This document shows, in pieces, positions 33,246 to 40,871 of a stretch of DNA of 64,000 bases. The translations under genes were made by a program, and so were the position numbers. Position 1 is the stretch's first letter. Every line of letters begins with the position of its first letter. Source of the DNA: Actinomadura rupiterrae (lineage in GTDB: Bacteria > Actinomycetota > Actinomycetes > Streptosporangiales > Streptosporangiaceae); NCBI RefSeq assembly GCF_024172125.1, contig NZ_JAMZEA010000003.1, forward strand, positions 434,001 to 498,000, given 5' to 3'. A model generated the notes under the pieces. It searched no databases. It was not told where the DNA came from and worked only from the letters and a program-made list of their open reading frames with translations.

Positions 33246-34766
33246 CTAGTAGGCGCCGGAGCCCCGGAACACCGCCGACCAGGTCTTCCACATGATCTGC
33301 AGGTCCATCGCCAGCGACCAGTTGTCCACGTAGCGCAGGTCGAGCCGGACCGACTCCTCCCAGCTCAGGTCGGACCGCCCGCTGACCTGCCACAGCCCGG
33401 TCAGCCCCGGCCGGACGACCAGCCGCCGGTACACGTCGCCGCCGTACCGGGCGACCTCCTCCGGCAGCGGCGGGCGCGGGCCGACCAGCGACATCTCGCC
33501 GCGCAGCACGTTGATCAGCTGGGGCAGCTCGTCCATCGAGTAGCGGCGCAGCATCCGGCCGACCCGGGTCACCCGCGGGTCCGAGCGGATCTTGAACAGC
33601 ACGCCGTCGTGCTCGTTGTCGCCCAGCAGCGCGGCCTTGCGGTGCTCGGCGTCCTCCACCATCGTGCGGAACTTCAGCACGGTGAACTCGCGCCCGCCGC
33701 GCCCGACCCGGACCTGCTTGAACAGCACCGGGCCGCGGTCGGTCAGCTTGATCATCGCGGCGACCGCCAGCAGCAGCGGGCTCAGCACCAGCAGCGCCAC
33801 CGCCGCGCCCATCCGGTCGAGCAGCGTCTTCAGCGCCTTGCGGACGCCGTCCAGCTCCGGATGCTCCACGTGCAGCAGCGGCAGCCCCGACACCGGGCGG
33901 ATCGAGATGCGCGGGCCCGCGACGTCCATCAGCGCGGGCGCGACGGCCAGCTCCACGTCGTCCCGCTCGATCTGCCAGGCCAGCCGGCGCAGCGCCACGC
34001 CGTCCATCTCCGGGCAGGCCAGCACCGCGACCGAGTCGGCCCCGAGGCGCTCGACGACCTGCGCGACCTGCGCGAAGTCGCCGCCGACCGGCACCTTCTC
34101 GACCGGGCCGCCCTTGTCGTTCGGCGGCAGGCACACCGCGACCACGGCCATCCCGTGGTAGCGCTTCTGCCGCAGCAGGCGGATCAGGTCGGCCAGCGCC
34201 GCGCGGTGCCCGACCGCGACCACCCGGCGCATGCAGTCGCCCTTCCAGCGCCGCGCGTGCAGCCGCTTGCGCAGCCGGTACCGCGCGGCCAGGCAGAGGA
34301 AGACGCCGAGCGGCAGCGCGAGCACCACGTACCCGCGGGCCACCTCGATCTTGAACGCGTAGGACACCATCGCGACCGACGCGATCAGCAGGAACCCCGC
34401 GCGCAGCACGCGGTGGAACTCCTCGTACCCGACCCCGGTGTAGCGCGGCTGGTAGGCCCGGCACAGCACCAGCGCGACCAGCCAGAACACGGGCAGGAGC
34501 AGGCTGAACACCGCGTACGGCAGGGTCATCCGGTCGGGGAAGCCGGGGAAGCGCGCCGCGAAGGCCACCCCGCCCGCGACGAGCATGGCGAGCGCGTCGA
34601 GCGCGACCGCGGACCGCTGGTAGGCGCGCGTCCACTGCTGGACGGCCGACCGGGCGCGGATCGCCCCGGACGACCGCGTGCCGCCGGAGGAACGGCCGTC
34701 CCCGGAGGACGCGCCGTCCTCTGAGGTCTCGCCGTTCGCAGACCGAAGCCCGTCCACCACGGCCAT
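33246..34766 (-). CDS. Polyprenyl-phosphate sugar-1-phosphate transferase (WbaP/CpsE type)
   Basis: A 506-residue protein with four or five N-terminal transmembrane helices, a central Rossmann-like region (MRRVVAVGHRAALADLIRLL) and the C-terminal bacterial sugar transferase domain. The catalytic signature includes DRGPVLFKQVRVGRGGREF, VLKFRTM, SMDELPQLINVLRGEMSLVGPRP and RPGLTGLWQVSGRS. It attaches the first sugar-phosphate to undecaprenyl phosphate, so it starts repeat-unit assembly. The N-terminal 40 residues are Ser/Gly/Glu-rich. It is transcribed alone, with an operator-like palindrome about 100 bp upstream. Sugar specificity (Glc or Gal) is not readable. Confidence 0.92.
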   Translation of the reverse strand: MAVVDGLRSANGETSEDGASSGDGRSSGGTRSSGAIRARSAVQQWTRAYQRSAVALDALAMLVAGGVAFAARFPGFPDRMTLPYAVFSLLLPVFWLVALVLCRAYQPRYTGVGYEEFHRVLRAGFLLIASVAMVSYAFKIEVARGYVVLALPLGVFLCLAARYRLRKRLHARRWKGDCMRRVVAVGHRAALADLIRLLRQKRYHGMAVVAVCLPPNDKGGPVEKVPVGGDFAQVAQVVERLGADSVAVLACPEMDGVALRRLAWQIERDDVELAVAPALMDVAGPRISIRPVSGLPLLHVEHPELDGVRKALKTLLDRMGAAVALLVLSPLLLAVAAMIKLTDRGPVLFKQVRVGRGGREFTVLKFRTMVEDAEHRKAALLGDNEHDGVLFKIRSDPRVTRVGRMLRRYSMDELPQLINVLRGEMSLVGPRPPLPEEVARYGGDVYRRLVVRPGLTGLWQVSGRSDLSWEESVRLDLRYVDNWSLAMDLQIMWKTWSAVFRGSGAY

Positions 34767-34857
34767 GCCGACATCACCCGCCTTGCAACACTTGCCCCGG
34801 AACGCGGCTCACACCCCAGTGACGGTCGAATACCCCACAGGGTTCACATGCGCCCAC

Positions 34858-34878
34858 ATGCACCACGTTGTGATGCAT
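34858..34878. promoter_or_regulatory. 21-bp interrupted palindrome upstream of the sugar transferase
   Basis: The arms ATGCA...TGCAT (34858-34862 and 34874-34878) and inner CAC...GTG (34864-34866 and 34870-34872) form a dyad with one mismatched pair and a central GTT. It lies about 92-112 bp before the ATG of the sugar transferase gene, and between it and pth. This is a plausible repressor or activator site. Confidence 0.5.
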
Positions 34879-34911
34879 CTTACGGGCGATCTCCCCGCGG
34901 GGAAGACCTTC

Positions 34912-35487
34912 TCAGGAGGCGTGGAACTCGTTCTGCGCGGCGTCCAGACCGCCGGTGATCAGCGCCTCCACGGCGTCGCCCGCGCGCTCGGCGTTCAGGT
35001 CGAGCTCGCGGCGCTCCACCGCGGAGAAGTCCTTGAGGACGAAGTCCGCGGCGTCCATTCTGCCGGGCGGGCGGCCCACGCCGAAGCGGATCCGCAGGTA
35101 CTCCTTGTCCCCGAGGGACTTGGTGATGGAACGCAGCCCGTTGTGCCCGTTGTCGCCGCCGCCCTTCTTGAGGCGGATCGCGCCGTACGGGATGTCCAGC
35201 TCGTCGTGCACCACGATCGTCCGCTCGACCGGGACCTTGTAGAAGTCGCGCAGCGCCTTCACCGGGCCGCCCGACACGTTCATGAACGAGCGCGGCTTGG
35301 CCAGCACGACGCGCGCGCCCGCGAGCCGCCCTTCGAGGACGTCCGCCCGCGCCTTGTGCGACTTGAACTTGCCGCCGACGCGCCCGCCGAGCACGTCCAG
35401 GACCATGAACCCGGCGTTGTGCCGGTTGCCCGCATAGGACGGGCCGGGGTTGCCCAGCCCCACGACCAGCCACAGATCAGTGCTCAC
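34912..35487 (-). CDS. pth: Peptidyl-tRNA hydrolase
   Basis: A 191-residue enzyme with [18 protein letters not shown], containing the catalytic His, then [14 protein letters not shown] and [13 protein letters not shown]. It recycles peptidyl-tRNA released from stalled ribosomes. GTG at 35487 is chosen because GAGGA lies six bases upstream; an adjacent GTG at 35490 would be too close to it. It lies downstream of rplY, the usual actinobacterial order. Confidence 0.95.
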   Translation of the reverse strand: MSTDLWLVVGLGNPGPSYAGNRHNAGFMVLDVLGGRVGGKFKSHKARADVLEGRLAGARVVLAKPRSFMNVSGGPVKALRDFYKVPVERTIVVHDELDIPYGAIRLKKGGGDNGHNGLRSITKSLGDKEYLRIRFGVGRPPGRMDAADFVLKDFSAVERRELDLNAERAGDAVEALITGGLDAAQNEFHAS

Positions 35488-35507
35488 CACGGTTCCTCGG
35501 GAAACGG

Positions 35508-35549
35508 GCACGGCCCCTTCCGGTGCGGACGCACCGGAAGGGGCCGTGC
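35508..35549 (-). terminator. Strong 19-bp hairpin between rplY and pth
   Basis: Perfect 19-base arms (35508-35526 and 35531-35549) are separated by a four-base loop. In minus-strand orientation it follows rplY and precedes pth. It lacks a T tract, so it may act as an attenuator or RNA-processing hairpin rather than a full terminator. Confidence 0.7.
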
Positions 35550-35555
35550 TCTCAG

Positions 35556-35629
35556 CTGTTCGAGCGCCGGGGACCGGGTCTCAGGGACCGGGCCTCAGAG
35601 ACCGGGGTCCCGGCGGCGCTGTTCGAGCG
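35556..35629. repeat. Short repeats downstream of rplY
   Basis: Two exact copies of CTGTTCGAGCG (35556-35566 and 35619-35629) bracket two tandem 14-bp units (GGACCGGGTCTCAG, 35571-35584, and GGACCGGGCCTCAG, 35585-35598) and a third, diverged unit. The region sits between the rplY stop and the hairpin. Confidence 0.6.
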
Positions 35630-35645
35630 GCGACCGGAGCGGTCG

Positions 35646-36278
35646 TCACTCGGCGGGCGCCTCGGCGGCCTCGGCCGGGGCCTCCTCCTCGGTCGCGGCC
35701 TCGCCCTCGGCGGCCTCGCCCTCGGTGTCGCCGGCGGAGACCGACGCGTCGTTGATCTGCAGGATCAGCGTCTCGGGGTCGGTGACCAGGGTGGAGCCGG
35801 CGGGCAGCTTCACGTCGGAGGCGTGCACCTGCGCGCCGATCTCCAGGCCGTCGATCGAGACGTCGACACCGTCGGGGATGTGGGTGGCCTCGGCCTCGAC
35901 CGACAGCTGCACGGTCTCCTGCGCGACCAGGCCGCCGGAGACGACGTCGCCGGTCAGGTTCACGGCGATCTCGACGGTGACCTTCTCGCCGCGCTTCACC
36001 GCGAGCAGGTCGACGTGCTCCAGGAAGCCCTTGATCGGGTCGCGCTGCACGTCCTTCGGCAGGGCCAGCTCGACGGCCTTGCCCGGGATGTCGATGGTCA
36101 GCAGCACGTTCGGGGTCTTGAGGGCGAGCATGAGCTCGTGGCCCGGAAGCGCGATGTGGACGGGGTCGGTGCCATGGCCGTAGAGGACGGCGGGCACCTT
36201 GCCGGCCCGGCGGGTGCGCCGCGCGGCACCCTTACCGAACTCGGTGCGCGGCTCGGCGGCGATGCGTACCTCGGACAC
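35646..36278 (-). CDS. rplY: 50S ribosomal protein bL25, long (CTC-type) form
   Basis: A 210-residue general-stress-type L25. The N-terminal 5S-rRNA-binding domain begins AEPRTEFGKGAARRTRRAGKVPAVLYG, followed by the TL5/CTC beta domain and an acidic Ala/Glu tail (EGEAATEEEAPAEAAEAPAE). GTG at 36278 with GGAG eight bases upstream is preferred over an upstream frame extension. It binds 5S rRNA in the large subunit. Confidence 0.94.
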   Translation of the reverse strand: MSEVRIAAEPRTEFGKGAARRTRRAGKVPAVLYGHGTDPVHIALPGHELMLALKTPNVLLTIDIPGKAVELALPKDVQRDPIKGFLEHVDLLAVKRGEKVTVEIAVNLTGDVVSGGLVAQETVQLSVEAEATHIPDGVDVSIDGLEIGAQVHASDVKLPAGSTLVTDPETLILQINDASVSAGDTEGEAAEGEAATEEEAPAEAAEAPAE

Positions 36279-36620
36279 GGCGAAAACTCCTCGTTGTTGC
36301 GATCCACGGCCGACCGGCACGGTCGTCCGCTACGGACAGTGCGAATCAGGCGTTGCTCGATGCGTCGTGCGCCTCGAAGACTCGTTACGCGTTCCTCCGG
36401 GGAGTGCGGAACCTGCCCAGGTTCCACTGCCAGGGCCGCACTGAACCGACCCGGGGGCATACGCGGATTCAAAGAGTCTAGCCGATGGCCGGAACGCCCC
36501 GGGCCACCAGTCCTCAAGCCGCCGTTCACCGAACGCGTCTACAGGGCCCCGGCGCCGCGCGTTCCGCCCCTCGGACGGCCCGTCCTACCCCTCCGGCGGC
36601 CGCGTCCCCGCCCGGACGCG
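36279..36620. other. Gene-free stretch upstream of rplY
   Basis: About 340 bp with no credible gene. It should contain the rplY promoter. It is followed to the right by the prs terminator hairpin and the MITE-like element. I see no tRNA, riboswitch or strong repeat here. Confidence 0.5.
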
Positions 36621-36655
36621 CGAGCGCCCGGCCCGCATCGCGGACCGGGCGCTCG
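36621..36655 (-). terminator. Likely prs terminator, displaced from its gene
   Basis: An 11-bp perfect stem (36621-36631 with 36645-36655) lies about 200 bp beyond the prs stop on the minus strand. The MITE-like element lies between the two, suggesting the terminator was pushed away from prs by insertion. Confidence 0.6.
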
Positions 36656-36680
36656 GCAACGCTCAGCAGAGGGCGTCCTA

Positions 36681-36850
36681 GGGCCTGTTTCGAAGTGGCC
36701 TCGGCCACCCGCGAACGCGTGACCAGCGCGATGCCGCGACGCCGGAGGCGAGCGGCACCGCGCTGATCGCGAAGCGATGCCGCGTTCGCCCAGGCACGGT
36801 CACGGAGCGAGCCGCCAGGCGAGCGCAGTGGGCCGGGACTTTGAAACACA
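36681..36850. mobile_element. MITE-like 170-bp element abutting the prs stop codon
   Basis: The element has imperfect terminal inverted repeats TGTTTCGAAGT (36686-36696) and ACTTTGAAACA (36838-36848). It also has inner inverted repeats GCGAACGCG (36711-36719) and CGCGTTCGC (36781-36789). It is bracketed by identical 8-bp direct repeats GCGTCCTA at 36673-36680 and 36851-36858, consistent with a target duplication. It carries no reading frame of its own. The right-hand repeat ends directly before the prs stop codon. Assignment to an insertion-sequence family is not attempted. Confidence 0.6.
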
Positions 36851-36858
36851 GCGTCCTA

Positions 36859-37839
36859 CTAGCTGTGACCGCCGAACAGGCTGGTCACCGAGCCGTCGGT
36901 GAAGACCTCGTGGATCGCGCGGGCGACCATCGGGGCGATCGACAGCACGGTCAGCTTGTCGAACTGCTTGTCCTCCGGGATGGGCAGCGTGTTGGTCAGC
37001 ACGACCTCGGAGATCTTCGAGTTCTTGAGCCGGTCCACGGCCGGGCCGGACAGCACGCCGTGGGTGGCGGCGACGACGACCTTGGTCGCGCCGTGCTCGA
37101 ACAGCGCGTCCGCGGCCTTCACGATCGTGCCCGCGGTGTCGATCATGTCGTCGACCACCACGCAGGTGCGGCCCTCGACGTCGCCGACCACGTCGAACAC
37201 CTTGACCTCGTTGGCCACGTCCGGGTCGCGCTTCTTGTGGATGATCGCCATCGGCACGCCGCCGAGCCGGTCGGACCAGCGCTCGGTGACCCGCACCCGG
37301 CCCGCGTCCGGCGCGACCACGGTGACCTGGGACAGGTCCAGCTTGTCCTCGAAGTGGTCGGCCAGCAGGTCCAGCGCGAACAGGTGGTCGACCGGGCCGT
37401 CGAAGAAGCCCTGGATCTGCGCGGTGTGCAGGTCCACGGTGATCAGCCGGTCCGCGCCCGCGGTCTTGAACAGGTCCGCCATCAGCCGGGCCGAGATCGG
37501 CTCGCGGCCGCGGTGCTTCTTGTCCTGCCGCGCGTAGCCGAAGAACGGCGCGACCACGGTGATCCGCTTGGCGGACGCGCGCTTCAGCGCGTCCACCATG
37601 ATCAGCTGCTCCATGATCCACTGGTTGATCGGCGCGGTGTGGCTCTGGATCACGAACGCGTCGCTGCCCCGGACCGACTCCAGGAACCGTACGAAGGTCT
37701 CACCGTTGGCGAAGTCGTAGGCGGAGGTCGGCGTCAGCTCGACGTCGAGGTTCGCCGCGACCTCTTTGGCCAGTTCCGGGTGGGCGCGGCCGGTGAAGAG
37801 CATCAGCTTCTTCACGCCGCTGGTCTCGATCCCACTCAC
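36859..37839 (-). CDS. prs: Ribose-phosphate pyrophosphokinase
   Basis: A 326-residue PRPP synthetase. Landmarks are FANGETFVRFLESVRGSDAF, FFGYARQDKKHRGREPIS, DLHTAQIQGFFDGPVDH and the PRPP loop VVVDDMIDTAGTI. It makes PRPP for nucleotide, His and Trp synthesis and, in actinomycetes, for decaprenylphosphoryl-ribose. GTG at 37839 has GGGGGAG eight bases upstream. It lies 34 bp after glmU, the usual glmU-prs operon. The stop codon touches a MITE-like element. Confidence 0.95.
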   Translation of the reverse strand: MSGIETSGVKKLMLFTGRAHPELAKEVAANLDVELTPTSAYDFANGETFVRFLESVRGSDAFVIQSHTAPINQWIMEQLIMVDALKRASAKRITVVAPFFGYARQDKKHRGREPISARLMADLFKTAGADRLITVDLHTAQIQGFFDGPVDHLFALDLLADHFEDKLDLSQVTVVAPDAGRVRVTERWSDRLGGVPMAIIHKKRDPDVANEVKVFDVVGDVEGRTCVVVDDMIDTAGTIVKAADALFEHGATKVVVAATHGVLSGPAVDRLKNSKISEVVLTNTLPIPEDKQFDKLTVLSIAPMVARAIHEVFTDGSVTSLFGGHS

Positions 37840-37873
37840 TTGGACGACTCCCCCTCAGAAATCGTTGCGCCGC

Positions 37874-39379
37874 TCACTCGCCGGCCTTGTTCTCGTCACG
37901 CTGCCCGGCCGGCTGCTGCTCGGGCACGGCGCCCTCGCGCTCCCGGGCCAGGCGTGCCGCCTCGGCGTAGGGGGTGCCGGCGCGCCTGCGCTCGACCCAC
38001 CCCTCGATGTTGCGCTGCCGCCCGCGGGCGACGGCGATGGCGCCGTGCGGCACGTCTCCGGTGATCGCCGACCCGGCGGCGGTGGTGGCGCCGTCGCCGA
38101 CCGCGACCGGTGCGATCAGCACCGTGTTGCTGCCGACGAACGCGCGGGTCCCGATGCTGGTGCGGGCCTTGGTCACGCCGTCGTAGTTGGCGAAGATCGT
38201 GCCCGCGCCGATGTTGGCGCCCGGGCCGATCTCGGCGTCCCCGGCGTAGGTCAGGTGCGGCACCTTGGCGCCCTCGCCGACGTGCGAGTTCTTCACCTCT
38301 ACGTAGGTGCCCGCCTTGGCCTTGCGGTCCAGCCGGGTGCCGGGGCGCAGGTAGGCGTACGGGCCGACCTGGGCCTCCGGGCCGATCTCGGCCTCGACGC
38401 AGACCGCGTTGACCACGCGGGCGTCCTCGCCGACCACCGTGTCGGTGAGCGTGGTGCCCGGGCCGACCTCGGCGCCCGCGCCGAGGCTCGTCGCGCCGCG
38501 CAGCTGGGTGTTCGGGTGGACGACCGCGTCCGGCTCGGCGGTGACCTGGACGTCGACCCACACCGACGCGGGGTCGACCACGGTCACCCCGGCGCGCATG
38601 AGCGCCTCCAGGAGGCGGTCGTTGAGCTGGCGGCGGGCCTGCGCGAGCTGGACCCGGTCGTTCACGCCCTGGGTCTCGACCCAGTCGGCGGCGAGGTGGG
38701 CGCCGGCGCGGTGGCCGTCGCCGCGCAGGATCGCGACGACGTCGGTGAGGTACTCCTCGCCGCTGGCGTTGTCGGTGCTCACCCGCTTCAGCGCGTCGGC
38801 GAGCAGCGTGCCGTCGAACACGTACATGCCGACGTTGATCTCGCGGACGGCGCGCTGCTCGGCGGAGGCGTCCTTGTGCTCGACGATCGCCGCGACCGAG
38901 CCGTCCGGCTCGCGCAGGATGCGGCCGTAGCCGGTGGCGTCGGGCATCTCGGTGGTCAGCACGGTCACCGCGTTGCCGTCGTCCTCGTGCGTGCGCACGA
39001 GCTCGGCGAGCGTCTCGCCGCGCAGCAGCGGGTGGTCGCCGTTGGTGACGACCACGGTGCCGCGCAGCTCGCCGACCTGCTCCAAAGCAGTGCGGACGGC
39101 GTGCCCGGTGCCGCCCTGGCGCTCCTGGACGACGGGCTCGGCATGCGGCGAGGTCAGCTTCAGGTGCTCCACCACCTGCTCGCGCCGGTGGCCCACGACC
39201 ACCAGCGTCCGCTCGGGGGCGAGGGCGTCCGCGGCGGCCAGCACGTGGCCGAGCATGGAGCGCCCGCACAGCTCGTGCAGGACCTTGGAGGTTCGGGACT
39301 TCATCCGGGAGCCCTCGCCTGCGGCGAGGACGATGACGGCGGCCGGGCTGGCCCACTCCCGTGGACGGCTGGCACTCAC
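37874..39379 (-). CDS. glmU: Bifunctional GlcNAc-1-P uridyltransferase/glucosamine-1-P acetyltransferase
   Basis: A 501-residue protein. The uridyltransferase domain begins VIVLAAGEGSRMKSRTSKVLHEL and contains VVTNGDHPLL and QGGTGHAV. The C-terminal left-handed beta-helix has GAGTIFANYDGVTKARTSIG and the IGPEAQVGPYAYLRPGT region. It makes UDP-GlcNAc for peptidoglycan and other glycans. GTG at 39379 has GGAG seven bases upstream. The C-terminus carries a short E/Q/K-rich tail. Confidence 0.95.
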   Translation of the reverse strand: MSASRPREWASPAAVIVLAAGEGSRMKSRTSKVLHELCGRSMLGHVLAAADALAPERTLVVVGHRREQVVEHLKLTSPHAEPVVQERQGGTGHAVRTALEQVGELRGTVVVTNGDHPLLRGETLAELVRTHEDDGNAVTVLTTEMPDATGYGRILREPDGSVAAIVEHKDASAEQRAVREINVGMYVFDGTLLADALKRVSTDNASGEEYLTDVVAILRGDGHRAGAHLAADWVETQGVNDRVQLAQARRQLNDRLLEALMRAGVTVVDPASVWVDVQVTAEPDAVVHPNTQLRGATSLGAGAEVGPGTTLTDTVVGEDARVVNAVCVEAEIGPEAQVGPYAYLRPGTRLDRKAKAGTYVEVKNSHVGEGAKVPHLTYAGDAEIGPGANIGAGTIFANYDGVTKARTSIGTRAFVGSNTVLIAPVAVGDGATTAAGSAITGDVPHGAIAVARGRQRNIEGWVERRRAGTPYAEAARLAREREGAVPEQQPAGQRDENKAGE

Positions 39380-39617
39380 TAGGAGGCTCCTCGGCATCGC
39401 GGACGGGTGGGTGCCGGGATGCGGGCGCCTGCGGCGGTTCACCGCCCGTCCACCCGAGTGTGAGGACGGCGCGGCAGGTCAGAGCGCACCCGACACCGGA
39501 AGGATACCGTCCGGACCGGATCTGTCAGCCAGCACCCGGGCGCATCGGACCCGCGGCGGGCCCGCCCGGCGGACCGGGACGGACCCGGACGGCCGGCCGC
39601 GCGGCTGGGCCGCTCGG

Positions 39618-39689
39618 CTCCGGCGCAAGGATTCGAACCTTGTCTAAGGGCACCAAAAACCCTTGTGCTGCCGATTACACCACGCCGGA
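39618..39689 (-). tRNA. tRNA-Gln (anticodon TTG)
   Basis: A 72-nt cloverleaf on the minus strand. The acceptor stem is TCCGGCG/CGCCGGA with discriminator G. The D arm is GTG...CAC, and the anticodon stem AGGGT/GCCCT encloses loop TTTTGGT, giving anticodon TTG. The T arm CAAGG-TTCGAAT-CCTTG is perfect. CCA is not encoded. It lies upstream of glmU, a frequent actinomycete arrangement. Confidence 0.96.
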
Positions 39690-39792
39690 TCGCACGGCGG
39701 GACAGAGCGCCCCGCCGATCACGCCAAGGATACCGAAGTGCGCCCCCGTCTCCGGTACGCCTTTTCTCAGCCGTCCTCTCCCCGGGCCGGGC

Positions 39793-40665
39793 TCACGCGC
39801 CGAGCCATTCGGGCAGCGGCTCGCGGGCGTCGAGCCACTGCCGCGGCGGCGCGGTCCGGACGCCCAGGATCCCGCCGACGATCGCGGCCGTGGTGTCCAT
39901 GTCGCCGCCCGCCGCCGCGCACGTGCGGACGGCCCGCTCGTACTCGTCCAGGTGGTTGGCGACGACCCACAGGCAGAACGGGACGGTGTCCTGCGCGGAG
40001 ATCCGCGAGCCGTTCCCGAGCTCGTGCGCGGCCTCCTTGGCCGGGTGCCGCAGCAGCGCCAGCGCGCGGCGCAGCCCTCGCCGCACGTACTCGCCCGACC
40101 CCGGGGTGTGGTCGAGAGCGATTTCGATCACATCGCGCGGGGACGGGTCGCCCGTCCGGGCGACGTAGGCCGCCGCGACCGCCACGGCCACCGCGCCCGC
40201 GACACCCTCGGGATGGACGTGCGTCACCTCGGCGGACAGCTCGGCCTCCTGCGCGGCCCGATCAGGGTCGTCCGCGAAGTACGCTCCGAGCGGGGCGACG
40301 CGCATCGCCGCGCCGTTGCCGTAGGAGCCCTTGCCGTCGAAGGAGTCGCAGGCCGCGACACGCCAGTCGTGGCCGGACCGGACGCGGGTGAGCAGTTCCA
40401 GCGCGCCGACGCCGTAGGCGCGGGCGACGGTCATCCGCTCGGCGAAGCGGGCGGCCAGGTCGTCCTGCTCGATCCGGTCGTAGCGGGCGAGCACGTCCAC
40501 GACCGTGCAGGCCATCTCCGTGTCGTCCGACCAGGCCCACGGGGCGGGCGGCAGGTCGCGGTCGGGTGACAGGCCGCGGTTGTCGAGCTCGAAGAAGCGG
40601 TCGCCGAAGGCGTCGCCGACCGAGAGTCCGTCCAGGGACGCGAGGGCGCGGGTGAGAGGGGCCAT
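39793..40665 (-). CDS. ADP-ribosylglycohydrolase family protein
   Basis: A 290-residue helical protein with the family signatures GDAFGDRFFELD near the N-terminus, AWSDDTEMA (metal site 1) and GGDMDTTAAIVGGILG (metal site 2). Members remove ADP-ribose from proteins, such as DraG, or hydrolyse related bonds. ATG at 40665 has GGAG five bases upstream; a TTG-started extension is rejected. It is divergent from the desaturase gene. The substrate is unknown. Confidence 0.88.
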   Translation of the reverse strand: MAPLTRALASLDGLSVGDAFGDRFFELDNRGLSPDRDLPPAPWAWSDDTEMACTVVDVLARYDRIEQDDLAARFAERMTVARAYGVGALELLTRVRSGHDWRVAACDSFDGKGSYGNGAAMRVAPLGAYFADDPDRAAQEAELSAEVTHVHPEGVAGAVAVAVAAAYVARTGDPSPRDVIEIALDHTPGSGEYVRRGLRRALALLRHPAKEAAHELGNGSRISAQDTVPFCLWVVANHLDEYERAVRTCAAAGGDMDTTAAIVGGILGVRTAPPRQWLDAREPLPEWLGA

Positions 40666-40786
40666 GCGGGCTCCGTCCAAGCGTGAGGCTGCCGAGTGTC
40701 CTGCCGGGGGCCCCGCCCGGGACGGGCAGGGCGGGCGGGTAACCGCATGGTGACCGTAACGCGAGTTTCGGGCGCTGTGCGCGATT

Positions 40787-40840
40787 TTACCTTCGGGCGC
40801 TGTTTACTTACGGGAGCGTAGGTTACGTTGACGTAGGTAA
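40787..40840. promoter_or_regulatory. Four-half-site operator array before the desaturase
   Basis: Four related 9-bp half-sites are present: TTACCTTCG (40787-40795), TTACTTACG (40804-40812), CGTAGGTTA (40817-40825) and CGTAGGTAA (40832-40840). The first two are in one orientation and the last two are inverted. The middle pair forms a 9-4-9 palindrome and the outer pair a wider one. The array ends 31 bp before the desaturase ATG. It is probably the binding site of the TetR regulator encoded downstream (inference). Confidence 0.7.
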
Positions 40841-40871
40841 GGGCTCCCTGAGCAGGAAGAAGTGGTGACGC

